From a virus, in IMG/VR virus record IMGVR_UViG_3300042534_000315, positions 1 to 30,245 of that record: a stretch of DNA of 30,245 nt; one strand, given 5' to 3'. The notes under the pieces are model-generated. The model was not told the origin of the DNA. It did not search any database and saw only the letters and a program-made list of their open reading frames with translations. Position numbers and translations under genes: made by a program. Shown piece after piece: positions 16,122 to 23,692 of the stretch (position 1 is its first letter; each line of letters starts with the position of its first letter).

Positions 16122-18200
16122 TTATAACCCGCTGAAATCCAGCGGTAGATTATCAGCGCCCTTATTGGGCGATATATCCGGCGCTGTACTGAGGCTGCGA
16201 ACAGTCTCTAATATCATTGCCTGAATTTGTTGAGGGGTCATCATGCCGCTCATATCCTTCATGCGCTTAGTCTCAGCGTCATAGGCTTTAATTTCATTAG
16301 CTTCCGCGCCGATAAGGTTTTTATCTCTATCAACTTGGATCTTGTCTTGCTCATCTGTTAGCTGCTGAGTCAGGAAGGCGTTTTGCGCCTGTAGCTGCTC
16401 GATCATGTCCGCTGATTGCTTCATCACGGCCTGAACCTGTGGCGGGATAGCGTTCTCGTCATCATCAAGAAGCTCGGCAGGAATAGTCCTACGCAGGCGG
16501 TCGGATAGCTGATCTGCTTCGGGCCAATCCATGTTCTTAACCAGCAGATCTCCAGCAATGCTCATAAGCTGCGGGTATGCTGAGGTAATGGATAGCATCG
16601 CCTCTGCTGCTTCCTGCCGCTTGGTGGCGTAAGAAGCGCCCACAGTGATGGCAACGTCATACTTTCCGATGGAGGGGTTGTAAATCTTTCCGACCTCTCT
16701 GCCTTCGTGGTCTGTCATAGACCGAACAGACTCTTCCTGGTAGGGGTTGAATTGAACCGATTGAGGCTCGCCATCTTCACCGAGAATACGCAATACTCGC
16801 TTTGTGTCGTAAATCTTAGGGATCAAGTCAACAATGATACGTCCCAGGTGGCGGATAGAACGACCCAGGTTTTGAGCGTAGTGGGCGTTAGCCGCGTCCG
16901 ACTTCTTTTGCTTGGATAGTATGGCTCTGCCTGAAATCTCATTGCCCTGCTCACCAACGGATGTGTTATACATACCGAGCGATGCCTGAATGTCATGCTC
17001 AGATGTCTGCATGACACCTAGCCAGCCTTGCGGAACATCTGCCGCCATTTGTCTCTGCGGGGCAGGGGCTAAAACACCATCAATGGTTACGGGATCGTAT
17101 CGAAGAACAGGGATATTTGATGTATTTGCATCGGCCCACTCATTCTCATAGTTTTCAATCTGTCCGGCAGCGGCGATGAATGGCGCTTTAGGTGATAGGG
17201 CCACCCGCTCAATGAAAGCGGAAGCAGCGAAGTTGTACGCCCTTTGAGCATCCATAGCAGGACGAACCATGCCAGAACGGATAATCTCGCCGTCCAGCTC
17301 AACCTCTTCCCCATATACGGGGATGATTGGAATGTATTTACCTGCCCATTCATTCTCCTCAAGTATCTCTGCGGCGGTGAGCTTGCACCATTTGACCTTT
17401 GGAACTGTTGATGTTCTAGTGTCGATAACTGTGACGTTTTCAGGCACAAGATCTCTAAATTCTTCAAGTTGGTCAGCTTTGACGATAGCGCCATTGGATA
17501 GTTTGACGATCTCAACATCTTCATTCTCGATGTAGAAGTATTCAGCAACGCGAATAGAATCATCTGAAACCCATCCTGTGTCGCCTTGTGAAGCTGTCTC
17601 CCAATCGACCGGGTCTGCCTTTGGGTAGGATTGCTCGAACTCTTCCTTGGTCAGCTCCTCAACAACAAAGCCCCACTTAGCGTCAGAACCATCAGGCTCT
17701 TGAGCGTAGGGGTCAAGATATACGGTAAACTGGTTACGTATGCGCTTGACAATAATCTCTTGGTCAAACGAAAGCGGATCTTCATAGTCCGTAATGACGC
17801 GGAAATACCCAAAACCTATCTCTGTGGCTGATTCAAATGCGGTGTCGATAGCAATATCAGCAGATGAGTTGTCCATGATGTTACGCAGTACGCCTTGCAG
17901 GATCTCGGCTGTCTCTGGGTCTGCATGGTCATCAACGGGGCGAATCTTTGGCGCGGGACGGTTCTGGCGCTGGTCATTTTGCACCTGTCGAACGTATTGG
18001 GAAATCTTATCAACTACAAGGCAGGGGCGAGATCCGTCTGGATCGTTCTCTCTGGCGCGGCGCAATTCTTCGGGCCACTGATCAAGAGAAATAAACCGCA
18101 GATCCTCCAGCGCTCTCTCTCTATTTGACGATTCAAAATCGGCGGCAAGAGTAAAGCGCTCTAATGCTGTCTTAAGGAGTTCTTCGCTTTTATCTGCCAT
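16122..18200 (-). CDS. portal protein, P22 gp1-like
   Basis: A 692-residue protein, near the 725 residues of P22 gp1. It shows the family's N-terminal block (RARENDPDGSRPCLVVDKIS and VRQVQNDQRQNRPAPKIRPV), a central wing/stem region and a C-terminal helical segment rich in Gln and Lys (about 590-650) that corresponds to the barrel. The portal is the dodecameric ring at one capsid vertex through which DNA is packaged and released. Located between the large terminase and scaffold genes as in P22. Confidence 0.9.
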   Translation of the reverse strand: MADKSEELLKTALERFTLAADFESSNRERALEDLRFISLDQWPEELRRARENDPDGSRPCLVVDKISQYVRQVQNDQRQNRPAPKIRPVDDHADPETAEILQGVLRNIMDNSSADIAIDTAFESATEIGFGYFRVITDYEDPLSFDQEIIVKRIRNQFTVYLDPYAQEPDGSDAKWGFVVEELTKEEFEQSYPKADPVDWETASQGDTGWVSDDSIRVAEYFYIENEDVEIVKLSNGAIVKADQLEEFRDLVPENVTVIDTRTSTVPKVKWCKLTAAEILEENEWAGKYIPIIPVYGEEVELDGEIIRSGMVRPAMDAQRAYNFAASAFIERVALSPKAPFIAAAGQIENYENEWADANTSNIPVLRYDPVTIDGVLAPAPQRQMAADVPQGWLGVMQTSEHDIQASLGMYNTSVGEQGNEISGRAILSKQKKSDAANAHYAQNLGRSIRHLGRIIVDLIPKIYDTKRVLRILGEDGEPQSVQFNPYQEESVRSMTDHEGREVGKIYNPSIGKYDVAITVGASYATKRQEAAEAMLSITSAYPQLMSIAGDLLVKNMDWPEADQLSDRLRRTIPAELLDDDENAIPPQVQAVMKQSADMIEQLQAQNAFLTQQLTDEQDKIQVDRDKNLIGAEANEIKAYDAETKRMKDMSGMMTPQQIQAMILETVRSLSTAPDISPNKGADNLPLDFSGL

Positions 18201-18278
18201 ATTGATTCCATCAAAGGGAAAAGGGACGCTTCGCAGCGAGCCTAGTGCTATTATAAATGATTTTTATATATATGCAAA

Positions 18279-19523
18279 CTATGCGCCCATCCATCCGGCG
18301 ACAGTCGATCTCTGTCTCTGGCGCTTCTCTCTTGGTTTTGGTTTTGATGCGGTAGCCCTGCGGATACCTTCACAGGCATATCTCAGCGCGTCTATAACGT
18401 GATTATTCTTATCCTCGATGATTGGCAGTATCTCATCAGTAAGTGGATCGACCTTATAGCTATACATGGTAAGCTCGTCTATTGTGTGGACGCAGCGAGG
18501 ATGAACAATAATATCGTATGTCTTTAGCCACTCGATACCTTCCTCTATTGAGTTCGTGCCCTTAACCGCTGGCATCATCTTGGGAAAGCCGTTCTTTCTC
18601 ATGTGGCTGATTGTCTCCGGCCTGGATGAATCGGCCACTAGAGGCCATTTCTCTGACTCTGGAACGGTAAAGAATAGGTCTGGCGTGTCCATAATCTCAC
18701 AGCCTACCCGATATGCCTCATAGTCGATATACAGCGTCCTGCCTACGATATGCAGCCTGATTAGCACGGTTGGGTCATTAGCAAAGCCCCAGTCACCTCC
18801 AAGCCTATGGATGGCATCCGGCGGAGTCTCAAACTCTTCAACCCTCCAGTTGCGGAAGATCCGTGACTCTGAGTTGCTTACATAGCCTCCCATCCAGATA
18901 TGTTGATATTTATCAATATCCCGCGCTCTGTCATACTCCATCTCATCCTTGAGTACGTCAGGAAACCACGGATTATCTCTATAGTTCACCTCTACGATGG
19001 TGGAGTTAGGCGGCAAGTCGTCACCCCTAAGCAGCGCGTCTATTGGATCTGTTGGCAGGTTTGGGTTCCAACTAAACCATAATTCTGAATCTGGCTTGCG
19101 TATTGTTGGGCGGAGCAGGTCGAGACTCTTCTGGCTCATGCTCTGAGCTTCTTCTACCCATGCGCGGTCATATCCTTCTAGCGACTTGATAGAGTCTGCG
19201 GTGTGGTTCTGCATGCCTTGGAAGATGATTATCCCGTTTCCGTGGCGGGATTTTATAACCGACTCTTGAATGTCAAAGTAGCTCTCTACTCCGAGATCCT
19301 TGATCTTGTTCTCTATTAGGCGCTTTACTGACTGGTTAAGGGATTTCTGTATCTCACGAACACAAACGCTTGATTGGCTCTGGTCTGCGACATGCTCCTC
19401 AACCAATAGCTCGGCAAAGAAGTGTGACTTTCCGCTACCCCTGCCGCCGTGAGCGCCCTTATAGCGTGACGGCTCAAGTAATGGCAGCGCCCATTCAGGA
19501 GTTGGAATCTGGAGCTTTGACAA
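18279..19523 (-). CDS. terminase large subunit
   Basis: A 414-residue packaging motor. The ATPase domain carries Walker A GGRGSGKSH (about residues 27-35) and Walker B with the catalytic acid in DRAWVEEAQSMS (about 120-131). The nuclease domain has its first aspartate in GGDWGFANDP (about 226-235) and the closing motif NNHVIDALRYA (about 385-395). The start overlaps the small terminase gene by 29 bases. It cuts concatemers and drives DNA into the procapsid, with the small subunit choosing the site. Confidence 0.9.
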   Translation of the reverse strand: MSKLQIPTPEWALPLLEPSRYKGAHGGRGSGKSHFFAELLVEEHVADQSQSSVCVREIQKSLNQSVKRLIENKIKDLGVESYFDIQESVIKSRHGNGIIIFQGMQNHTADSIKSLEGYDRAWVEEAQSMSQKSLDLLRPTIRKPDSELWFSWNPNLPTDPIDALLRGDDLPPNSTIVEVNYRDNPWFPDVLKDEMEYDRARDIDKYQHIWMGGYVSNSESRIFRNWRVEEFETPPDAIHRLGGDWGFANDPTVLIRLHIVGRTLYIDYEAYRVGCEIMDTPDLFFTVPESEKWPLVADSSRPETISHMRKNGFPKMMPAVKGTNSIEEGIEWLKTYDIIVHPRCVHTIDELTMYSYKVDPLTDEILPIIEDKNNHVIDALRYACEGIRRATASKPKPREKRQRQRSTVAGWMGA

Positions 19524-19902
19524 TGGTTCGCTCTATCTTTCTTATTTCAATCCCGCCGCTTATCTCTTGCTCGCTCTTATCCTTCCAGCCGAAGTTGTTT
19601 TTCAGGTTGAAAATGGTTCCTGTAACCGCTTGACCTGCAAGCCTTTTCTCTAGCGCAACCTCAATTCTTTGCTTTGCCCTTTTTATAGTCGCAGAAAATC
19701 CATCCTTTTCACCATAAGCCCTTAATGTTTCTGTGGCTATATCGAGATGATAAGCAAGCCCTGATACTGTCGGAGAAAACAGCTTTATACCGTCCCCGTA
19801 TATGGTGTGCGCATCTTCAGAGGCGAAGTATTCCTCTATCTTCTCTTGCAGCTCCTCTGCGGATTCAAATGCTAATGGTCTACCGGCTGGCATGTTGCTC
19901 AT
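19495..19902 (-). CDS. terminase small subunit, gp3-like
   Basis: A 135-residue protein starting MSNMPAGRPLAFESAEELQE, the usual opening of the P22 gp3/GP3_package type small terminases. The middle region SPTVSGLAYHLDIATETLRA is an HTH-like segment and IEVALEKRLAGQAVTGTIFN followed by LKNNFGWKDKSEQ is a common C-terminal signature. The subunit binds pac DNA and stimulates the large subunit. It overlaps the large terminase gene downstream and a small ORF upstream (ATGA). Confidence 0.85.
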   Translation of the reverse strand: MSNMPAGRPLAFESAEELQEKIEEYFASEDAHTIYGDGIKLFSPTVSGLAYHLDIATETLRAYGEKDGFSATIKRAKQRIEVALEKRLAGQAVTGTIFNLKNNFGWKDKSEQEISGGIEIRKIERTIVKAPDSNS

Positions 19903-20006
19903 TCTCCTGGTGAGGAAGTGTTATCACCGTTACGCGAGACGGCCTCGCTTACCTTGTGCCAATTATACATCACTTCTTCGCCACAGAGAAATCCGCGCCT
20001 TTTCAT
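19899..20006 (-). CDS. 35-residue ORF ahead of terminase, possible leader
   Basis: Starting at ATG 20006 the frame reads MKRRGFLCGEEVMYNWHKVS and 15 further residues, ending in a TGA that overlaps the ATG of the small terminase gene. The tight overlap suggests translational coupling. A GGTGAT precedes the ATG. The predicted promoter just upstream would start the message only two or three bases before the ATG, so translation from that transcript would be nearly leaderless. It may be a real small protein or only a leader; nothing about its function is known to me. Confidence 0.4.
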   Translation of the reverse strand: MKRRGFLCGEEVMYNWHKVSEAVSRNGDNTSSPGE

Positions 20007-20015
20007 ATAATCACC

Positions 20016-20024
20016 ATTATAGCA
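20016..20024 (-). promoter_or_regulatory. extended -10 promoter candidate before the packaging genes
   Basis: On the minus strand TGCTATAAT (20024-20016) is a full match to the extended -10 consensus. No good -35 is seen 17 bases upstream. It sits between the early accessory genes and the terminase genes, where P22-like phages separate early from late functions. Confidence 0.4.
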
Positions 20025-20035
20025 GTCTATTGGGG

Positions 20036-20479
20036 TTATTTCTGCTCTTTTAGCCTTTCTATGGCGCTTGTCGCGTCATCAATAGCGTAATTGTATGCGT
20101 CATCCTCTGCATGTCCAGTATCGCAAGTCAGCAACTCCTCTCTGCAAGCAGCGGCACACTTCTCGACTATGCTGTCGTGATATGCTGATAGACTGGCAGC
20201 AGGCAAATCAATTAACCTATCGATCACCCACTGCCATGCTTCCGCGTCTACCGGCTTTTCCGCTGGACGCATTGAGTCTAGCAATTCAGCTATTCCAGCA
20301 TGAAATCTAGCAATCGTATTATCTCTGGATTTGATTATTTCTTCCGCTCTCGCGTGATTCTCTTCGAGTTGCGCCCTAAGCTCATCTATCTCCCTATCCC
20401 TCGATGCAGCTCCACGTTGGAAGGCTTCGCGGTAGGGAACGTTGCTGGTTAGCTCCTGCTCACTGTTTTGGTTTGTCAT
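20036..20479 (-). CDS. Ea22/Ead-like accessory protein
   Basis: A 147-residue protein with an N-terminal coiled coil (DREIDELRAQLEENHARAEE) and a C-terminal part IVEKCAAACREELL followed by YNYAIDDATSAIERLKEQK. This layout is widespread among the non-essential Ea22-type genes of lambdoid phages. Function is unknown. The start overlaps the upstream stop as ATGA. Confidence 0.55.
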   Translation of the reverse strand: MTNQNSEQELTSNVPYREAFQRGAASRDREIDELRAQLEENHARAEEIIKSRDNTIARFHAGIAELLDSMRPAEKPVDAEAWQWVIDRLIDLPAASLSAYHDSIVEKCAAACREELLTCDTGHAEDDAYNYAIDDATSAIERLKEQK

Positions 20480-20664
20480 TTGGATTGCTCCTTAAAGCAA
20501 AACTTTACATCATAAATATCGTCAGCATCTTCGCCATTGATAATTCCAGTCTTTACTTCAAACCAGCACCCCTCTGGGTCTGGTTGGTACTTGAAATCTG
20601 TTCTTTTACCAATCTCTTCTGCCAGAATTGATCTAATTTCATCGTCATTTAGTTTAATTTCCAT
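20476..20664 (-). CDS. small hypothetical protein
   Basis: A 62-residue acidic protein (MEIKLNDDEIRSILAEEIGK, later GCWFEVKTGIINGEDADDIY). Its ribosome binding site (GGAGAATAGAG-ATG) lies in one of the two 42-bp repeats of this region. It couples to the next gene by an ATGA overlap. Family not recognised. Confidence 0.6.
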   Translation of the reverse strand: MEIKLNDDEIRSILAEEIGKRTDFKYQPDPEGCWFEVKTGIINGEDADDIYDVKFCFKEQSK

Positions 20665-20703
20665 CTCTATTCTCCACTCATAGGGGTGTTTGGGTTATTG
20701 GTC
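20662..20703 (-). repeat. 42-bp intergenic linker repeat, copy 1
   Basis: This segment matches 20941-20982 at about 40 of 42 positions. Read on the minus strand it covers the last Asp/Gln-type codons and stop of one gene, a short AT/C-rich stretch, a mini-frame ATGAGTGGAGAATAG, and the GGAG ribosome binding site plus ATG of the next gene. Confidence 0.85.
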
Positions 20704-20943
20704 TGCTTTAATTTCATCTCTGACTATATCCAGAATGCCTATCGCTGTTGCAAGTGACATCTCTCCAGCATATTCATAAACCACCGCTTTGATTCTATCG
20801 CACATCTCTTGATTCTGCGGGTAGTCCCTGTTCTTTTTCTGCTTGAACTCTCTGACTACAACAGCTTTACTTTTTCCGCTATCGTGCAGAATGTCGGATG
20901 TTATTTCTTTGATTCGCTTTCTCTTCTCAAATTCAGTTGTCAT
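20695..20943 (-). CDS. small hypothetical protein
   Basis: An 82-residue, Lys/Arg-rich protein (MTTEFEKRKRIKEITSDILH; REFKQKKNRDYPQNQEMCDR) with a helical C-terminus (AGEMSLATAIGILDIVRDEI). It starts at the end of the second copy of the 42-bp linker repeat and ends in the first copy, so the gene is a cassette-like unit flanked by direct repeats. Family not recognised. Confidence 0.6.
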   Translation of the reverse strand: MTTEFEKRKRIKEITSDILHDSGKSKAVVVREFKQKKNRDYPQNQEMCDRIKAVVYEYAGEMSLATAIGILDIVRDEIKADQ

Positions 20944-20982
20944 CTCTATTCTCCACTCATAGGGTTGTTGGGGTTATTGGTC
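20941..20982 (-). repeat. 42-bp intergenic linker repeat, copy 2
   Basis: Second copy of the linker described at 20662-20703. It ends the DUF551-like gene and supplies the ribosome binding site and start for the gene at 20695-20943. Confidence 0.85.
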
Positions 20983-21252
20983 ATCTTCCTCATACTCTCT
21001 ATCGCTTGGTATTAACTCGCGCCACTGTATCACGGCATACAGACTGGATGAGCCAAACGCCCCGCTAGACGTATTAAACCACTCTCCATTTTCATAATAC
21101 CCAGTATCGGCATAAGTGACAGTTCCATTAATTACCCCTAAGCGCACCTTTCGATTTGAATTTGGCAGCTCTTCTTTAACGCTAACCCATTTAACCTCTG
21201 GCTCTTTAGTCTTTTTGGCTCTAAAGTTCTTGTACCATTTGTGTAGATTCAT
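20974..21252 (-). CDS. DUF551-like small protein
   Basis: A 92-residue protein from ATG 21252, one base past the upstream stop; a longer frame from 21318 lies inside the neighbour and is less likely. The pattern VKWVSVKEELPNSNRKVRLG ... TGYYENGEWFN ... VIQWRELIP follows the DUF551 layout W.SV...LP....V......GYY......W.....H/QW..L. DUF551 proteins are common in enteric phage early regions and have no known function. Confidence 0.6.
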   Translation of the reverse strand: MNLHKWYKNFRAKKTKEPEVKWVSVKEELPNSNRKVRLGVINGTVTYADTGYYENGEWFNTSSGAFGSSSLYAVIQWRELIPSDREYEEDDQ

Positions 21253-21253
21253 C

Positions 21254-21499
21254 TCACTGCTCTCCATCTGTCTGTTGTGGGTTGTTGGGGACTTGCTCAT
21301 CAAGGAACACATGGTCACATACCCTAAGATAATGCCTAGCTGTGGCTCTAATGGCTTTCATTATCTCAACAGCATCGCGCTCCCTACAAAAGCCGATAGC
21401 CTCGTCCGCGTTATCCGTCCAAAATTCAAACAAACCCATGCTTTTCAAATATGTTGCCGGACTACCTTTCTCAATCAACCATCTAACTTCACTCATCAT
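21254..21499 (-). CDS. small hypothetical protein
   Basis: An 81-residue protein (MMSEVRWLIEKGSPATYLKS ...). The start is the double ATG at 21499/21496 with CAGGAGAGAG just before it; a longer frame from 21577 overlaps the neighbouring membrane gene almost entirely. Contains IGFCRERDAVEIMKAIRATA. Family not recognised. Confidence 0.6.
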   Translation of the reverse strand: MMSEVRWLIEKGSPATYLKSMGLFEFWTDNADEAIGFCRERDAVEIMKAIRATARHYLRVCDHVFLDEQVPNNPQQTDGEQ

Positions 21500-21656
21500 C
21501 TCTCTCCTGTTTAATTGTTTCTTGCTGTGGGGTTGGTGCTTTGTTTGAAATCTCAAGATATGCGATACCGCCGCCAACTGAGAATGCTAGTAGCATAGCC
21601 AAAGCAACCAGAATGTTTGTCCTGAATATATCTTGCTCTACTTGCCGCCTATTCAT
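21489..21656 (-). CDS. 55-residue single-span membrane protein
   Basis: Starting at ATG 21656 (GGGAGAGTGAG before it) the protein reads MNRRQVEQDIFRTNILVALA and has one membrane span at about 14-34 (NILVALAMLLAFSVGGGIAY) and a polar tail. The stop overlaps the start of the following gene by 11 bases. The basic N-terminus suggests an N-in orientation. Function unknown. Confidence 0.6.
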   Translation of the reverse strand: MNRRQVEQDIFRTNILVALAMLLAFSVGGGIAYLEISNKAPTPQQETIKQERDDE

Positions 21657-21657
21657 C

Positions 21658-21984
21658 TCACTCTCCCTTATCTGCTTTGTCGATTGTGGCTTGAAGTTTA
21701 CCTACCGCTTCCAATAACTCAGCGGCTATCTGGTCGTACTTCCACCAATCAATTGCCGCAGCTATCACCGCCCTCTCTGCACGATAGACCTCTACCTGTT
21801 GTGGTGATTGGGCGAGGGCATCACCAATATCCATAGCTATGCAATTAGGATCAACAAACCCGCCTTTCCCATATCTAATCAAACGCTCTTTAGTAGATAA
21901 TAATAGCTCGATATATCTCTGCTCATTGGCTTTGAGCTGCTCGATTTCATTAAGCAACTTATCCTCCGTTAATCCAAGGCTCAT
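21658..21984 (-). CDS. small coiled-coil hypothetical protein
   Basis: A 108-residue protein with an N-terminal coiled coil (LTEDKLLNEIEQLKANEQRY) and a C-terminal helical section (RAERAVIAAAIDWWKYDQIA). It overlaps the upstream gene by 26 bases and has GGAGAAAG before its ATG. The family is not recognised; such proteins are common in the accessory regions of lambdoid phages. Confidence 0.6.
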   Translation of the reverse strand: MSLGLTEDKLLNEIEQLKANEQRYIELLLSTKERLIRYGKGGFVDPNCIAMDIGDALAQSPQQVEVYRAERAVIAAAIDWWKYDQIAAELLEAVGKLQATIDKADKGE

Positions 21985-22492
21985 TGGCTTTCTCCTTTTT
22001 TAAGTTGTTTAATTCTTTCAACAGTTCAGTAGCAGTTCGGTAGCGAGAATCAGGGCAGCAAGCAAGTGCAGGCTTTTCAGCTGGCGTGTTGTCGTGACCA
22101 CAGCCGGTACAGACCTTGCTACTGGCTTTGAGCTGTGCCATCTCGCCGGATTCAGTTTCGCGCATTGCTTTTATTTGCCGTCTGAGCTGCAAATTCTCAT
22201 CTGCTCTATCATCAGCCCTACGCTTCTCAGATTCATAGTGAATACTTAGCTGCTCGTTTTCAGCAAGCATCGCTACCATTAATGAATCAAACTGCTCTGC
22301 ATTTCTGGTGAAAGCCTCTCGCAAATTAGTCCCAGAATATTCGGCAAACTCACTCTGGGATGAGCTGTGCTGGAATGAACCCGCAGATTCATGACTTGCC
22401 TGATTTCTTAATTGCTCGTTCTCAATCTGCGCCCTTTCCAAGTCAGCTTGTAGCTCAAGGTTTAACGCCATGAGTGAATTAATATCGCTCAT
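21959..22492 (-). CDS. coiled-coil protein with CxxC motif
   Basis: A 177-residue protein. Residues 1-30 and 75-115 are coiled coil (LNLELQADLERAQIENEQLR; YESEKRRADDRADENLQLRR). Near residue 130 is VCTGCGHDNTP and later ALACCPDSRY, four cysteines that could bind zinc. It belongs with the neighbouring coiled-coil accessory genes. Function unknown. Confidence 0.6.
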   Translation of the reverse strand: MSDINSLMALNLELQADLERAQIENEQLRNQASHESAGSFQHSSSQSEFAEYSGTNLREAFTRNAEQFDSLMVAMLAENEQLSIHYESEKRRADDRADENLQLRRQIKAMRETESGEMAQLKASSKVCTGCGHDNTPAEKPALACCPDSRYRTATELLKELNNLKKEKANEPWINGG

Positions 22493-22495
22493 CTT

Positions 22496-22750
22496 CTAAC
22501 TCTCCTCTTGTTGTGTGGTTGATAGGTTGTAATACGCATCCTGTATGCGTCTATTGGCATCGCTCTCTCTACTTGCGTAATTAGCTGTTCCTACATGGCT
22601 TATTCCCCAGCATCCAGCCTCATAAACGGCTTCTAAACGATCCCGCAACCGCTCCACCTCTGCATCCTTATCCGCAAGCTGGGCGGTCAGTTGTGCGTTT
22701 AGCTCATTAACCACACTTAGCATGTGGGTTAGTTCTTTTTGTTTTTTCAT
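22496..22750 (-). CDS. small coiled-coil hypothetical protein
   Basis: An 84-residue protein with a long N-terminal coiled coil (VVNELNAQLTAQLADKDAEV-ERLRDRLEAV) and a short C-terminal part containing CWGISHVGTANY. Three bases separate it from the next gene. It resembles the C-terminal accessory modules of Ea22-like proteins, but the relation is not certain. Confidence 0.55.
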   Translation of the reverse strand: MKKQKELTHMLSVVNELNAQLTAQLADKDAEVERLRDRLEAVYEAGCWGISHVGTANYASRESDANRRIQDAYYNLSTTQQEES

Positions 22751-22753
22751 CTT

Positions 22754-23017
22754 CTAGTCCCACAAGTATGGAGTTTGAGGAATCTTCTTGACGTACTGTA
22801 CAATTAGTCCGTGCTCTTCCGCCTTTATCTGAACATCATATCCGAGCTGTTCAGCAGCAAACGCCCTCTCATATAGGTCACTAAGTTTCCATGATGAGCC
22901 TTTATTTAGGTCGGCTATCGAATATACAAACATCGTTTTTCTGTGGCGATATTCGATTGAGCTAACAAACTCTCGGATCTCTTGCAACAGTCTTGTATAT
23001 GGGTTAATTCTTTTCAT
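22754..23017 (-). CDS. small hypothetical protein
   Basis: An 87-residue protein (MKRINPYTRLLQEIREFVSS ... LSDLYERAFAAEQLGYDVQI ... VKKIPQTPYLWD). It reads as alpha/beta with no clear motif. It is in the same operon, twelve bases from the HTH gene upstream. Family not recognised. Confidence 0.6.
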   Translation of the reverse strand: MKRINPYTRLLQEIREFVSSIEYRHRKTMFVYSIADLNKGSSWKLSDLYERAFAAEQLGYDVQIKAEEHGLIVQYVKKIPQTPYLWD

Positions 23018-23029
23018 CTTCTATTCTCC

Positions 23030-23344
23030 CTATTCCATTAAATCGACAATTTCTGCCGCTTGTTCGTATGCTCTGACCTGGTACACGTTGGCGTAAGGTG
23101 TATCAGTTGCAGCTCTAATCGCTCCGGCAGCGTCATTTAGCGCCTCTCTGCGGATCTCAGCTACTTTCTCCTCATCGTTCATGTGCTGATGTAGTTTTGC
23201 GACACATCCAAGCAGGGCGACGTCGAACAGCTTTGGATAATTGTCGTACCAGTTGTAGATTGTGCGCTCTGGCCTGCCAATTAGTTTCGCCATTTCACGA
23301 ACTCCACGCAGCCCTGCGGCTTTAGCTTCCCTTGATGCGCTCAT
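23030..23344 (-). CDS. putative HTH DNA-binding protein
   Basis: A 104-residue protein whose first 45 residues, AAGLRGVREMAKLIGRPERT then IYNWYDNYPKLFDVALLGC, form a likely helix-turn-helix. The C-terminal half is helical. It lies third in the operon from the promoter at 23645-23672 and could be its regulator or act on later genes. It overlaps the 45-residue gene upstream by 23 bases. Confidence 0.55.
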   Translation of the reverse strand: MSASREAKAAGLRGVREMAKLIGRPERTIYNWYDNYPKLFDVALLGCVAKLHQHMNDEEKVAEIRREALNDAAGAIRAATDTPYANVYQVRAYEQAAEIVDLME

Positions 23345-23459
23345 TTTCTAGTGCCTCGATAAAAATATCAGCATGATTCTCACTCTTAAACCCCGCAACC
23401 AGTACGCCATCAATTTTGACATACCAGCCTGTCACTCTGGAGTATTTTTCTATGCGCAT
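23322..23459 (-). CDS. 45-residue hypothetical protein
   Basis: Starting at ATG 23459, whose A is the last base of the upstream TAA stop (TAATG), the frame reads MRIEKYSRVTGWYVKIDGVL and ends ALENERIKGS. The pattern GWYVKIDGVLVAGFKSENHA suggests a small beta-hairpin plus helix. It is translationally coupled to the DUF1391-like gene. Function unknown. Confidence 0.55.
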   Translation of the reverse strand: MRIEKYSRVTGWYVKIDGVLVAGFKSENHADIFIEALENERIKGS

Positions 23460-23611
23460 TATCCGATTCTTTTTTTCAGCCACTTCTGCGCGCCTTTCTC
23501 TGTTTTGAATGTCTTGCTCTGGCTAAAAGTCATGGCAGTAAAAGTTCCATCGCTATTCTTTGTAATTCCGCGACTGATTTGCTCGTTGTTCCCAAGGTCT
23601 AAAGTTTGCAT
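23459..23611 (-). CDS. DUF1391 / YdfA-like small protein
   Basis: A 50-residue protein that opens MQTLDLGNNEQISRGITKNS and continues DGTFTAMTFSQSKTFKTEKG. This closely follows the E. coli Qin-prophage protein YdfA (DUF1391; MDTIDLGNNES...DGTFTAMTY..SKTFKTE.GA..WL). It has the leader GGAGATAGAGAA before its ATG and is the first gene after a strong promoter. In Qin it lies in the dicB operon; its function is unknown. Confidence 0.75.
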   Translation of the reverse strand: MQTLDLGNNEQISRGITKNSDGTFTAMTFSQSKTFKTEKGAQKWLKKRIG

Positions 23612-23644
23612 TTCTCTATCTCCATTTGCGTTGTTGATGTGTCT

Positions 23645-23672
23645 ATTATATGTAATAAGCTCACACTGTCAA
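23645..23672 (-). promoter_or_regulatory. consensus sigma70 promoter for the accessory operon
   Basis: On the minus strand TTGACA (23672-23667) and TATAAT (23650-23645), both perfect, are 16 bases apart. The transcript would start near 23638, about 27 bases before the DUF1391-like start. It likely drives the overlapping small genes down to at least 20036. Confidence 0.8.
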
Positions 23673-23692
23673 TAGTTTATATGTAATTATTT

